A stretch of DNA of 64,000 nucleotides from Rotaria sp. Silwood1 (Eukaryota > Rotifera > Eurotatoria > Philodinida > Philodinidae), in the NCBI GenBank assembly GCA_905250075.1, contig CAJNOP010000275.1, positions 62,001 to 126,000 of the forward strand, given 5' to 3'. The notes under the pieces were generated by a model. That model made no database searches. It was not told the DNA's origin and was given only the letters and a program-made list of their open reading frames with translations. Numbering within the stretch: the stretch's first letter is position 1; each line of letters starts with the position of its first letter. The translations under genes were made by a program, and so were the position numbers. Shown here piece after piece: positions 1-12,290 of this stretch.

Positions 1-3000
1 AGGGACATGCATTATCAATTAACTATATAGTTCACATTTAATTGAGTATGAAAACAAATATGTTATTGACATGATTAACTCCTTGAAATGCATAAGACTG
101 CAATTCTTCAATAGTGTAACGTACCCTATGAGGAGAATACATGAAACAATGAGTTCAACTGCAACCTCAGTTGAAAAGATGTAAAGTTAGTGACAAGTTG
201 TTGATATATCAATTTTCAAGTGAAACGAAGAGGTTAACTATTAGCAAAAGTAAGCATTTGATTCTCATTGAGCATCGAAATTTGCGTATAAAACGATTAT
301 TTGGCTGTATTTAGCATTTATAAAAATAAAGAATATGTTCGATACAAATTGCTTGAGCAAATAATTCGTGAACAAAATGTCCCCTTTCTTTTCTTTGTAA
401 TCTATATGATATTTGGTTAATTCATCACCTGAAAGTTCAAATAGTTCAAAACAAGAAAATGAATTCAAGACTTAAATTACCTTTTCTGATCAGTCTATAC
501 ATTAAACTAGAATACAAATCTTAGAGAATAATTGCTAAATTATCAAACAGATATGCACATCCACTCAATAGAAGGAAAGTATCTGACTTATCACGAAAAC
601 AAAAACTATATTACAGTTGAATAGGTAAATTCACCACTGATCAGAGTGTCGTACAAAGTTAGGTACATCTCAGAGCATATATCAATAGGCATCTTCGTCA
701 ATTTATGTAGTCTTTCATGACAATAGTGGGAACTGTGTATCGTCTCTAATGGAATTATTATATTTCTAGTTTCAAATTTATCCGTATATTTTTTGCAGTT
801 TCCTTCGATTATTGAAAAACTTGTTTCTTTCAATTTCAATAAAAAAATAATACAACACTATTACAATGCGTTCATATTCCATGACTTGTTCTTTACTATG
901 GTTTTGTTTTAGAATAACAAGAATAATCTAGTTGAAAACAACACAAAAACTACATTAGATCATATACATACTATAGCTGAATATTTTTTTTTTGACAAAA
1001 AAAGGAATCACCTGTGAATTTTTGACAATGATTAGTAAATCCATTGTTGAAAGGGCCAAATGTCCTTTTTTGTTAAAATATATCTCATTTGATGTTATCT
1101 CTTTGCATGGATCCCGAGTATGTGACTGATTGCGATCTGATGTTGAACGTTAATCATGAAAACTGTTTGATACAACTGAATATTTGATAGCATTGTTTGC
1201 TTCCACTAATGTAAACAAGAAAACTTCAATTTTCTAAGTAATTGAGAAAATTTTAAGAGAAACTCACGAAGTGTTTTTATAGATCATGATGGGTCGATTG
1301 TAACAACAAAAGATCTTATTTTTTTTCGAAAAGCGACTTAAATTTAAACCTGTACCTACTAAGACCAATCCAAAAGATATACCGAGGATACTTCAATGAT
1401 ATAGGTTAGTGAGTATGAGTGAATCAGAGCAAAGGTCAAGAGAAGATGTGACACCTTCACACTAACATGCACGTTCTTAACCACCCATATCCTCATGACT
1501 TTCCCTTACATTCACATCTATCTCCTTAAAAAAAATGATTGCTTTATATTTCAGATGCTTCGAAAATGACTGATGTTGGTACAAATAAACCAAAAAAAGG
1601 TAAGATATCGTTGATTATTGCTTTGAGAACAATCAGGATTGATCATGGTAAGATGTATTAGAACATAGCCATTGTCATTTCACAAAAGTATTCAGCACAC
1701 AGGAAAAATTCTTCGTATAAATTTTATAATACGAAAGCGAGTGGACATTTTAGAAATAATAAACAGAATGCAAAGATTATGTATTTTAAGGAAAGGTTGT
1801 ATTCTAACATCAATTCCAATAGGGAATACAGATCAGTGTTTGAAACTTTCGTATTACTGACAGAATGACTGTTGAAACTGTGTTTTCAAAAAGAATGAAA
1901 TCGCTATAAACTCATATTCTAATTGAATATCGAATAAAAATCAAGAACAAAACATAATATTGACATCTTTTTATTGTCGTTCGAGAATCGATAAGATTTT
2001 TTTGGCATTTATCCTCTGAACAACACTAACCTAGGTGCAATTGTTTTCTCATAACGATGAATGTACATTTAAGAGCTGCTTAAGTGTAACAAGCAGAAGC
2101 ATTCCTTTCACATAAACTTCAATAAGAAACAGATTTTGAAATCTGTTCTCGAAAAACTGTTTGATCCCTGTAGATTGGTGATGGGCAGTCTTTCTTATTT
2201 CCATATAAATAGAACCGATGCTGTTACTTATACTTACTTCTTTGATTGTGGAATGGAAGAAGCTAAAGCGGAATGGCCTATCAGTATAAATCAACGTACC
2301 TATACCGATGAATCACATTAATTTTTTAGCGGTTCGGTACAGCGAAGCTGCATTCACATATTACATATTCGCCCAGACTTTAATGATAACTTGAATATAC
2401 ATGTCACTGACAACTCAAATCTATATAAATTTAAACTATGAAGATGAAAAGTACTCAATTCCAAATTGTTGTACTCATTGAAGGTTCCTTCGGTTGTCCT
2501 ATTACTTCAAGTTTTATTGATGATTAGAGTTCTCTAAGAGACTTCGGTTTCTTACGATGATGTCATTACTGTACTACTTTGACTTTTGTTTCGATGCGTT
2601 CATAGATTACATGGATATGTTGAAATCTCTTTCTTCAATTTCTAGATTTCGTAGAATAGTTGAACTCTCTGGCTTCTGTGAATATGTAAATCTAGAAAAT
2701 TCATCGCATCTTAATTTGCAACATTAAAATGTAGCAGCTGCATCGCCTTGTAGGATGCAGAGATGTTGAGAATCCTGAATGTTGAACGAACTCTATTTTT
2801 GATAAATGATGTTTTTACAATTGTACAGCGATATGACCCGATAGATCTGTTTTATTCGATAGATTTTTTTTTATGTTATCTTTGCTACAACAAAAAATTA
2901 ATTTTGAGATCTATTGAAGAGCAAAGAGGCTTCCCTAAATAACTACATCGAGAGCTCTGATAACAGATATGCATCAGATTCCAAGAAACTTCGTGGAAAT

Positions 3001-3118
3001 TCCTCAACATTATTCTGTCTAGGATTTTAAAAAATTTATTATTTTGAAGCTGAGATTCGCGTCTCTTGTCAATATGAATCTTATTAGAATCGATATATGA
3101 CGATTTGAGAGAGATCTT
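1..3118. other. Gene-poor stretch, only weak coding hints
   Basis: No gene can be supported here. Weak hints only: two protein-like stretches on the minus strand at 606-839 and 265-428, the second preceded by a plausible acceptor (ttgaactttcag); a 46-bp exon-like block at 1554-1599 on the plus strand between a TTTCAG acceptor and a GTAAGA donor; and a plus-strand open stretch at about 2120-2321 ending in a stop, after an AACAG acceptor-like site. None resembles a family I recognise, and no start codons or joined frames could be worked out. Confidence 0.3.
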
Positions 3119-3218
3119 NNNNNNNNNNNNNNNNNNNNNNNNNNNNNNNNNNNNNNNNNNNNNNNNNNNNNNNNNNNNNNNNNNNNNNNNNNNNNNNNNN
3201 NNNNNNNNNNNNNNNNNN
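3119..3218. other. Assembly gap (100 N)
   Basis: Exactly 100 N, a conventional scaffold gap of unknown true length. Both sides carry the word ATCGATAT, so a repeat may lie in the gap. Confidence 0.95.
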
Positions 3219-3564
3219 ATCGATATGAGCAATCTAGTGATGTATTTTTAAAAAGAAATTAGAGTTCATTTTTTTTACAGATTTTTTCTTATCAAAAAAG
3301 GAGAACAATCACCAGGAGCATGCGGAAATGCAATTGCTTAATGATACTTAATTCTTTTTTTTTTCATTGAGATTACTGTGGATAAATATCACTGAAGAGA
3401 TCAGAACTCAGAAAAATTTAAATATTTTCTAGGGCATATTAAAATCGACAATCAGTGTCACGTGAGATTTTTACTTTTCAAAGAAAAAACTATCGAAGTC
3501 AATCAAGTTTTCTATTGTTAAGAGATGGATCTCAGCATACTTCGCAAGACTTTTGCATTCCTCA

Positions 3565-3755
3565 CAGAGAACGTCACAGGACCTGCGTCCTGCAGGTCCT
3601 GCATCGCCCTGCCTGCAGGACGCAGGTCCTGCCCTGCATTTTTGGAATTTAGTCCTGCAATTCGCAGGGCAGTGCAGGAGCAGGACAACCTTTTTTATAT
3701 GAAGGACCTGCAGGATGATTTATTAGTCCTGCAGGATAGCATTGAAAGCAAAGAA
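3565..3755. repeat. Left subterminal GTCCTGC/GCAGGAC array of the hAT element
   Basis: Some ten copies of GTCCTGC or GCAGGAC in both orientations, several overlapping as palindromes such as GTCCTGCAGGAC. The matching right array is at 4508-4688. GC content is much higher than the surroundings. Confidence 0.85.
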
Positions 3756-3910
3756 CAGAAATAAATCAGTTGTACAAAGATTTTGAGATTCATAGCGATT
3801 TCTATAAAGTGATTAGTTATTAATTGTAGAGCGATGAACAGTTATAACATGAAAAATGTAATATAATCAACACTTCTTAGACGTAATTCCTGCTTTTGTT
3901 AATAGTAGCA

Positions 3911-4069
3911 AGAAAAATACATACTATACCAGCAATTAGTGCATCAGTGGAAAAGTTATTTAGTTCCGCTGGATTAAGAGTTACTCAAAGACGAACACGT
4001 TTATCACCAAGTCAAATTGATAATATATTATTTATTCGTTCGTACGAGAAATTCAAAAACAAGAAGTAA
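3911..4069 (+). pseudogene. hAT transposase C-terminal dimerisation fragment
   Basis: Frame starting at 3911 gives about 52 codons to a TAA at 4067-4069. It contains IPAISASVEKLFSSAGLRVT followed by QRRTRLSPSQIDNILFIRSY. This matches the hAT C-terminal dimerisation block, whose usual pattern is a Pro-Ala-Thr/Ser-SA..ER.FS.AG stretch, then R.RL.P..v..l.Fl. The catalytic RNase-H-like core and the BED zinc finger are absent, so this is a remnant and cannot encode an active enzyme. It sits centrally in the deleted hAT element and on its plus strand. Confidence 0.85.
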
Positions 4070-4507
4070 AAAAGAAGCTTATATTTATCTGTGAATTTTC
4101 ATTGCAGTGCGAACTTTGTATCTTAGTGTTTCTTCTGCTATTGATTTGTTGATCTTATGGATCTCAGTATTATTCCCTGTTCCTTTCATTTCTGTTGAAA
4201 AACTTGTCTTGAGATTTTCTAATAAAATTATATTATGTTTCTTCATGTAAACAATACTTTCATCTTTGATGTTGTATCTCATCTTCAGTATCAATAAGAT
4301 TATAAATCCTTTGTCATCGTGATTATCTTCTGATTTCTTTTATTCTTACGAATATCTAGTACTTTTTGTTCATTTCATTTCATGTCTACCAGAAAGCATG
4401 TGATTAGATTAATTAACAGGATCATTATAAATGACTTCTATAAAGAGTACTTGTAGGATGCTTGACATCATATCTCATATTTAGATAATATTTTACCTTT
4501 TTGAAGC

Positions 4508-4688
4508 TTGCAGGACAAAAATTCGTCCTGCAGGCAGGACGCAGGACGACTTTTTGTCCTGCAAGTGTGTCCTGCCAGGACGAAGGTTTTTATGTCCTGC
4601 AATCCGTCCTGAAAAGCAGGACATGGTTTGATAATGTCCTGCAAAAATGCAGGGCAGGACGAAAAAAACCGTCCTGTGACGTTCTCTG
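4508..4688. repeat. Right subterminal GTCCTGC/GCAGGAC array of the hAT element
   Basis: Mirror of the left array, with about nine GTCCTGC/GCAGGAC words at 4508-4675, followed by the terminal inverted repeat ending in GTTCTCTG at 4688. Confidence 0.85.
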
Positions 4689-6643
4689 ATTCCTCATTAG
4701 TTAAAGGAAAATTGATAAATAAGCTCAGCAATAAGTTAGGCAAGTACTTGTATTTTTCATTTAATTGTAATTCCATTATTATAACTATTCTGTTAACTGA
4801 AGAAATTATAAACTTCGAGACAGCCAAATAATAACTGATTTCTTTTACTGGAATGCGTCCCAAACGATAAGTTGATTATTCGTAAAGAATAATCACACGT
4901 TGTACAAAGACAAAACATTGATTGAAGTGAGTATTTGGTAATGATTTTTTCCTCAAACACGAAAAGTGAAGTCGCATAGAAATGCTGAAAGCATTAAAAT
5001 AGCAGGAACAGAAAACAGGAATCGAAAAAAGTCGATTTCTCTGAACACTAGAAAAGCATATTTTGTTGCGAATACCGTTAACCTATAGTACAAACACAAA
5101 CTACTGTTTCATAGATCCAAATAGTATTCATTAAAAATGTAGTTTTCTTCTTACTTGAAAATCTTAACATGTTCATTTGTTTTTACTTTTATCAGATTTT
5201 AGTCACAATAAATAAGATTTAAGGTTATAATCGAATCCTCGTGATCATGAACAAAATGTTTGATTACGCTAGACATCACTAACCCAGAGAGAACCATACC
5301 ATAATATTATTCAGCAGTTTTCAATTTTTGAGTTTGTGCCTTTCGCTGTATGAGTTTTAATCAAAAGGAGAGCATCGTTTGTCCCTATGCTCCTCTCTCT
5401 CACGGATAATCTGAAAAAGTAATATTATAATTTTTGAAATGGAAAATATCATTCACTGATGTTCGCTCAATCATGGGAAGAAGAATTACTGTGGATTAGA
5501 CAAAAATATGTCAACTATATACTCAAAATATATAACATATGTGTACTATTAGTAGCAACAACATTATTATTTAGATAATTGCTCAACAAATAGTAATATA
5601 CTGATTAGAAAATCAGGTTCATATATGTAATATTTTTAAGTATACCAAGTTTTTGCAACATCAACGTTGGTAATCAAGTATCGGTGTATTATGCAATTTG
5701 ATAAGCGTTTTATTCATTAGATTTGGCATCACAAAGTTTTGCGTATTTTAGGATGCAGAAAGAGTTCAATGAGACTAGACTTTCATGCATAGAGAGTAAA
5801 AATATACATTAAATCGAAACTAATGTTATGCTTCAGAATGAAGTTTGCGAAGTATTGTGATATAATTGCGTTTCTAAATGTTGTCTGCTGGGCAAAAACG
5901 ATAGAATAATACGCATTGATAGCTCTATGTATTTTGTCCGTATTCGGTAGAATCAAATTTAGAAAGGGTTACCATTGGAAACATTCTTAAATTCGATTAA
6001 ATTGAACTTCCTCTCGATTGTCTCGCTTCTTATGAATGATTAATTCACTTTTGTTTTAAATAATTTTCAAAAAGGTTGTAGGGAAATGTTTTTGATCTTT
6101 TTATTCCAATAATATGGAATTTTGTATTTTAAAGTTCAATATTTTTCGACCAAACACAAAGATGTAATGATGATAGAACGGTAAATTAACTCAATTTTTT
6201 GCCTTAACTCACCGTGCGTAAGATTCTGTGTTGGAATAGATTCGATTCGATTGTATTATATAAGAATCTGTTGGCTGGTTCTGTTAGTGTGAACATACTT
6301 TACGCTTTGTTTTGATGCTGACAGAACTTCTAGTGTTTTTCTCATCGGTTCATTGTGTTCAGAAATGGATATCTGGAAGATTATATTGTTTTGATTACGT
6401 TCCACTTTAGAAAAAAATATTGCGGAGTCTATTCACGTTGAGTTCAGAATAATTTTCATATAGTGACATCATCATTCTTACAAAATATACTTCATGTTCC
6501 TAAAAGTTTATTTTAGTCATTGAATCATTTATTTATGGACTAATATGCATAAATTTTTCCATATAATCAGTTAAAAATTAACATAGATTGTAAATCTTTC
6601 ATCTTTTCATTCATAGGTTTGAGCGAAATAGAATTTTCTTTTT

Positions 6644-6773
6644 TTTATAGTTTTTCTATTCTCGCCAGCAAAGATGAGGAAGAAACGAATACCTATGGTT
6701 ACTACACACTTTTGCAGGATGATGCTTTATCTCTCAGCGTATATGAAGACCTTGCTGATATTGTCTCTCGCTA
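6644..6773 (+). CDS. Possible terminal exon of an unidentified gene
   Basis: After a pyrimidine-rich run and acceptor-like AG, the frame reads a protein-like acidic tail containing NTYGYYTLLQDDALSLSVYE, then a TAA at 6771-6773. The next codons after that stop spell NDYEE and a second stop, so the first TAA may be a nonsense change. An AATAAA lies at about 6836. A second frame is also open across the same bases, so the call rests mainly on composition. No family is recognised and upstream exons were not found. Confidence 0.25.
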
Positions 6774-7865
6774 AAATGACTACGAAGAGTGAATGTCACC
6801 AAACGATGATGTCAAAAAAATGAGACAATCAAATAAATGCATTGTGGTAATTTGAAGACTAAATAATTTTCCATCAACACGCTTACGTTTTTCATAAGTT
6901 ATTATGTTTTTAAGCAATAGAAACTTCATCTACTGTGGTCGAAAAATGAGTTTTCTAACAAAGTCAATGTTTAGTGAAGAACAATTTATATGAATTGAAC
7001 CTTTTAGAAAACTTTAGTGATTTTGAGGGTTCCTTTTGACTAGAATCTCAGATGATAATTCTTTAATAAATTGTTTTTCAAGATTTTCGTCGCACATGAA
7101 AAAAGGATGGTTTATGCGTTACTGTAAAACCATAACAAATGTGAGTCAATTGTTCTGAACTTCTTCTAGTATCATCAATCCTATCTATTAATACGCTTTG
7201 AAAATGACTTTCAAAGATACTCTGATGAGTTTTTTTTTATCATGTTTCATAAATTCTTCTTACGGCTTGTATCGAATTCAAACACTTTTATGATTGAAGA
7301 GTGTAATCAAAAAGAAAAACCCAGATTCGATCATCAAGATGTATAGTTTTACACAACTAAAAGAATCTTGTCCATAAACTATGCAAAAAAAAGTACCCAT
7401 TCAGTACGAAGATATTTTATATATGTATACTTATCGTACCAGGTCATCAAAAAGATCAACGTAGATTTATCTGAATCTTATCGCAGAGGTTGCAGATTAG
7501 CATACACAAGGAGCTAACTACAGTACACAGCTTTCTATGATACTTTAAGCGTTGTCTAATTTTTGCTAGGAAAAGTATTAGTTGCAAAATAATTTTATGG
7601 AGAAAATATTTACTTACAACTATTCAGTAACTGATATTGCCAACCAGAATATATCTTTTAATATTAGAGAATATATATTAATTTAGTCTATTCTAGAAAC
7701 GGCATTTTGGCGGGTCTGGAGAAATTTCACTCAACATAATTCACATAGTGGAACACGAAATAAGCGGTCACGGTTACTCATGTTGGGATGTATGCTTCTT
7801 CTTACTATTGTGATTGGAATTGGGATTGGAATTCCATTATATAGATGGACAACCTCAATAAAGCC

Positions 7866-7963
7866 CAGTAAGCAGTGTGTAAAGGTGTGGATGTGGGTAT
7901 GAGTGAGGTGTGAGTCTACAGTTCTTTCTTTTATCAATACACACACTCACCGTCTCACATAGG
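7866..7963. repeat. Degenerate telomere-like inverted repeat
   Basis: A G-rich stretch with degenerate GTGGG/GTGTGAG words (about 7878-7915) is followed after a short loop by a CACACAC/CTCACA stretch (about 7939-7963). It resembles the clearer (TGTGGG)n-loop-(CCCACA)n loci elsewhere in the window but is worn. Confidence 0.4.
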
Positions 7964-8217
7964 TTACTAAGTGAGTTAAAATCGGTTTCAAAAATATATC
8001 TAAAACTGTTGAGCAGTAATTTACATGAAATCCGTGAAAAGATCTTTGATTTGGGAAAACTTACGAAAAAACGTTTGTGCAGATTCCTTCGTATTGTATG
8101 AAAGTAGAAATCCTGCTCGCTCTCATCCTCAATCTTATATTCTCATATTTGCTCATCATGTTTGTTTTGAGTACTCGTACTGTCACCGACAGTAGGCATT
8201 ATCATCTAATAAGATAA

Positions 8218-9585
8218 TGTAAACCCCTCCTCGCATTAGAAGACCCCCCTGGACAAAAAGTTCATTGGGCGTATTAGAAGACCCTTCTTTAATCAATTTT
8301 TTGCTAATTAAGAACTTTAATTAGGGAATTTCTGTCTAAAAGTGCACAGCTTTTACGTTTTTCTGCTGGGAATCTTTAGAAAATGAGTCCAAATGTGTCC
8401 CTCTATCATGATTGCCAGATTGAAAATTAAAAAATCGGAAAAATGCCGGAATTCTTATTCTCAAGATCGGAAAAAAATCGAAAAGTACTTTTTTAATTCT
8501 CAAGTAGCTAGTCTGTTTTTTTTCTAATAAGCAATATCCTTTATCTTGCTTCTATTAATTTTTCCAAGCAATATCTTAAAAAATATTTCATAAAGAATCT
8601 AAGAAAATATAAATTTACACACAATTTACTGATTATTAAGAAATCCGCATAAGTCATTTAAACAGGGTCACATTGTCTTTTTTTGAAAAATCTTATAAGC
8701 AACTTGACGGAAGAAAATAATCAACATTGAAAATTCATAGACACATACATTTCACAAAACTTGTGCAAAAGAAACCAAGATTCATTCTTTATAACGTACA
8801 TTTTTGTTCATACTTCCTTATTAGCTCAAATGTTCTTCAAAACACCAGGTTGAGGTAACAGATATTCAAAAAAATGCCCACAGGAATAAACAGAACTCAT
8901 TCTGATTTTATATTCGGCAGCAGTCAATTGAGTACCCTACACGATCCGATTAGTTTTATTATGTTTGCAATGAAACAAAAAAACTGAAAAAGGAAAATAT
9001 TATTAATTATTGGTGTAGTAATCGAATAGACAAAATTAGTTCATCGCGACAGAAAACTAAATCTTTGTTGTCTGTAAAATATCCTAATTGTTTTTGAGGA
9101 TAAGTTTGCAGAGCACTGAAGTGTGCTTTGTTGAGTTCATGACGCTGCTGCAGCACCGAATAATTTCATTGCAATAGATCACAATATATATGCAGTAGCG
9201 AGTCATCGTTAAATGATTCTAGAATATTCTAAGAACTTGAATTTAGAAAAAAATCCAAAAACCGGAGAAAAATTAGAAAATTGGAAGGTGATCGGAAAAA
9301 TGTACTAAAGTCGGAAAAAATCGGAACGTAGTCAAGTCATCGGAAAAAGTTTCAAAAATTGGAATTTTTCCTGCCAAATTGGGAGATCTGCCAACCTTGC
9401 CCTCAAATCTTATAACCGTGAAAATCCCTTTGAGAATCCCAAAAATCGGTCTGACTTTTTGGAAAACCACATCTAGTTAATAATTGCTAAAAAATCTAGG
9501 ACATAATAGAAGACCCCCCTGAGAAATTCCCACACCGAGACATAATATAAGACTCGGGGTGTTCTAATGCGGGGAGGGGTTTACA
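8218..9585. mobile_element. Non-autonomous DNA element with ~24-bp inverted ends
   Basis: The left end TGTAAACCCCTCCTCGCATT is repeated inverted at the right end (AATGCGGGGAGGGGTTTACA), extending to about 24 bp and, allowing one extra base, into a flanking GATAA. A second word, AGAAGACCCCCCTG, occurs in the same orientation near both ends (about 8238 and 9508). The interior is AT-rich with many CGGAAAAA-like words and no transposase. No clear target duplication is visible, so the superfamily cannot be fixed; the 1.37-kb length suggests a deleted derivative rather than a short MITE. Confidence 0.72.
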
Positions 9586-9591
9586 GTTATC

Positions 9592-10540
9592 ATGTACTGA
9601 CTAACATTTTAAAGGGATGCATCCAATAAAGAAAATACATGGTTGACAGTAATCAAATACAAAGAATGCGTCAATGATAATATCCGATTATTTACTGATG
9701 TTATGAGTATTATTTTCTAGATACATGTGCGATGTGTAAGACCTTCACCATGTATATGCATAGAGGCAGCATAGGTACATTCGATTGAAGAAGAAACATG
9801 TGACTGTTTGGAGTGAGAAGCAATTCAATACCGACGTCCAATGTAAACCAATGAGAGATATATTCATAGAATCTACTTGCATATGGAAGAATTCATTGCT
9901 ATACAAGACGATCTCTAGCTAATTATTATTATGAAAAAATGCAGAAATGAGGAGTGCTGTTGAATGTAAAAAAGAAAAGGAAGCATTCGTTGTGGAAAAA
10001 TCAAAGAACATCTCTCATAATTTAAGCTAAAAAAAATCAAGTTCTAATAATGACTTGTAATCTCTTATTGGATCTCAAACTTGTATCCGTAACCTAGCAT
10101 TCAACGAATCATCTGCTGCCCTAATTGGATAATTGACGGTTCATTATTTTTTCGTCAAATTTGAACAAGTAACGCTCATCGGCAGAACTCGCTTAACTCT
10201 CGACTGCATTCAATCTTATTATCATCTGTTATCCTTTTCTGATCTCTGCTTTGACAATTATTGTGCAACACATGTACAGACGGAAATCTGTCTATAGTAT
10301 TGTCAGTAATGACTATTTTGTAAAAGGTTCGGACCTTCCTGTTTTCTATTCTGAATTTCTAAGATTTACTTAGTCAAACATCTTGCAGTCGATTGTCAAG
10401 ATTGAATAAAACCCTAGCTCTAATCCTGGTACATTGAAGTTCGATGATGTTTGCTCTTCCTCTCAAATGTTTACTTTTGTCTAGAACTATTTGTATTTCC
10501 GGATTCTACTTACAAGAGCTACATGTCGAAAGAGACGTGT
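9592..10540. other. No feature seen
   Basis: AT-rich sequence with no long frame, no recognisable exon and no obvious repeat. Confidence 0.5.
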
Positions 10541-11115
10541 CACATATCCAGGAAATCGGAGAAGCTGGAGAGGGTACAGGGAGATGAGGGAGAAGTGACA
10601 TTACTGGAGATGTGAGAGAAGTGGTCAGAGATGTTGGAGAAGTGATGGAAGATGTGGGATAACTGATCAGTGATGCGGGAGAAGTGACCACTGACGTGAA
10701 ACAAACAATTCTCTGTGGGTATGTACGTGCTCTTTTGGATCTTTATCTTCTTCTAAGGAAACGAAATAAATAAACTGTGCACTCACTCGGACAATGCCAC
10801 TCACACCCAGCACGAAACTAACCTCACACATGCATACACACATCCGCACCCACACCTACATCTACAGCCGCACCCACACCCACACCTATACCCACACCCG
10901 CATCCCAACCCACACCCACGGCTATATCCACACCAACACCAATTCCCACACTCACACGCGCACCGCATCTCTGACCATTTTTCCAACATTCCTTATCACT
11001 TCTTTGGTATCTCTGGTCACTTCTCCCGCATCTCTCGTCGCGTCTCTCGCTTCTCTGACCACTTCTTCCAAGTCTGTGATCACTTCTCCAGCATCTCCAA
11101 TTTCCTAGATACGTG
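10541..11115. mobile_element. Minisatellite foldback with telomere-like core
   Basis: The left arm (10541-10700) has tandem units like GGAGAAGTGA..AGAGATG; the right arm (about 10965-11115) has the reverse complement, units like CATCTCTGGTCACTTCTCC. The outermost bases also match when inverted (CACATATCCAGGAAAT against ATTTCCTAGATACGTG). Between the arms at 10794-10960 lies a CCCACA-type array. Every long frame here is a product of the repeat. A related terminus (GTGTCACAGATCCACGAAAT) appears at about 29619. Confidence 0.7.
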
Positions 11116-11619
11116 ACCCTGCTGCTCAAAATTGTGAGAAACCAACTTTCGTCAACCATGATGAAGACAAATTAAACTTTGATGTTTTTTTGACCCTGGT
11201 ACAAACAGAAAGACAAACTCTTTTCACTCTTTTCCCCATCAGCCTTCCTACAATCGCGGGAACAATAACAACATATGTTTACAAAGCATAGCTTGTCAAT
11301 TAATATAACTAATCATTGTGTCGGTTTCCTCGATAATCTCAAACAAAAACCATAAAAAACAACGGTTTGAACTTGAATGACGTTGAAAAATGCTTTCCGG
11401 AAAATAAGGCATCGATTTTGCGAACACTGATTAGCTCTATTCTGAAGCAAGAAAGATTATTTGGTACACTTAGTGGTGGATTATTGAGTGAATTGATATT
11501 CCACATTGTGATCCTCGAATTGGCTGATCTTGAGAAATGATTGATGAACTTGAGTTAGCCACTCTCAAGAATGTTAAGTCAAACTCTATGAAAAATCATC
11601 TTTCTCTTTGAAAATCCTT

Positions 11620-12290
11620 TCTTCAGTGAAAAATATCTATCCAAAAATTTTCAGAAGCCAATGCCACAAATCGAATCCTCGGCGTCGAAAACCTTTGGTT
11701 AAAATTGTTCAGAAATCATTATTTTCGTCCAAAAAAGGTCAAAAACAGTGAGCGTCATCTGTAAACTCCAAATTTTGAGCTCACTTATGCATCCACCTTT
11801 TACAAATAAAATCCAGTCCATGTTTTATAGTTTATAGCAGTAAGATCGCATTTCACTGAGATACTAGGTCGGGAGTTATATCTAATGTTCAATAGATACA
11901 TTACCTGGGATCCTATGGGCGTCAGCTAGGATGCTGGTAGCCTTAACTGGGACAGTAGTAGTTTCGCAGTTGATGTCACTATCATCCCAGGTAATGCTGT
12001 AGCACACCAAGTGCGGGTACCAGCATTCCAGGTGATGCTACTAGCATCCCAGCTGGTTCCTTAAAGAAGCCGCTCTTTTGTAGTTTACGTAGTTTAGAGC
12101 ACAATTTTTATTGACCCAAAAAAAGCTATTTTTCAGTAAAAAATCTATTTTAAAATTTTCAAAAATCAATTTTACCAGTCGATTCCTCGACCCCGAAAAC
12201 CTTTCGTCAAGCTTTCCAGGAGTAGATGTAGAAAATAACTGAGCATTAATATTTTAGACGATTTTTTTTTACCTTCACACATACACTCAT
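11620..12290. repeat. Diverged direct repeat around a palindrome-core insertion
   Basis: A block of about 90 bp at 11625-11715 recurs in the same orientation at about 12128-12215; both share CGATTCCTCG-like and CGAAAACCTTT words and a TTTTCA..AA..CAAT stretch. Between them, 11903-12060 holds GC-richer DNA built from ATCCCAGGT, GATGCTRGTAGC and their reverse complements. I infer an old tandem duplication with a later insertion. Confidence 0.5.
11903..12060. repeat. Palindrome-core element (GATGCTRGTAGC type)
   Basis: About 160 bp. It begins with TACCTGGGATCC and ends near CATCCCAGCTGG, with repeated inverted words GGATGCTGGTAGC / GATGCTACTAGCATCC inside. The composition differs sharply from the flanks. 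It resembles the other short elements with CCCAGGT-like ends, but the two ends do not match well enough to define a target duplication. Confidence 0.5.

Larger units (their letters stand above)
3565..4688 (+). mobile_element. Deleted hAT DNA transposon
   Basis: The ends are inverted copies of CAGAGAACGTCACAGGAC, and the element is flanked on both sides by the same 8 bp, ATTCCTCA (3557-3564 and 4689-4696). An 8-bp target duplication and a CAGAG-type terminus are hallmarks of the hAT superfamily. Inside each end lies a dense cluster of GTCCTGC/GCAGGAC words in both orientations, which I infer to be subterminal transposase-binding repeats, as hAT elements commonly have. The middle retains only the C-terminal end of a transposase (3911-4069). 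At 1,124 bp it is far shorter than an autonomous hAT (usually 2.5-5 kb), so it is an internally deleted copy. The clean duplication argues for a fairly recent insertion. Confidence 0.88.
4697..8212. other. Gene-poor AT-rich stretch
   Basis: No gene is supported apart from one possible last exon listed separately at about 6644-6773. The rest is AT-rich single-copy-looking DNA with frequent stops in all frames. A degenerate telomere-like inverted repeat lies near 7866-7963. Confidence 0.5.

Noticed and set aside
3565..4688. CRISPR-like or regulatory array reading of the repeated GTCCTGC words
   Set aside because: No regular spacers, both orientations mixed, and the hAT ends with an 8-bp duplication explain it fully.
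3455..4863. Frames with repeated Cys/Arg/Pro over 3.5-4.9 kb
   Set aside because: Translations of the GTCCTGC subterminal arrays of the hAT element; the real coding remnant is in another frame at 3911-4069.
10506..11159. Long Ser/Thr or Cys/Gly frames on both strands
   Set aside because: Created by the inverted minisatellite and telomere-like core; they mirror each other across strands.
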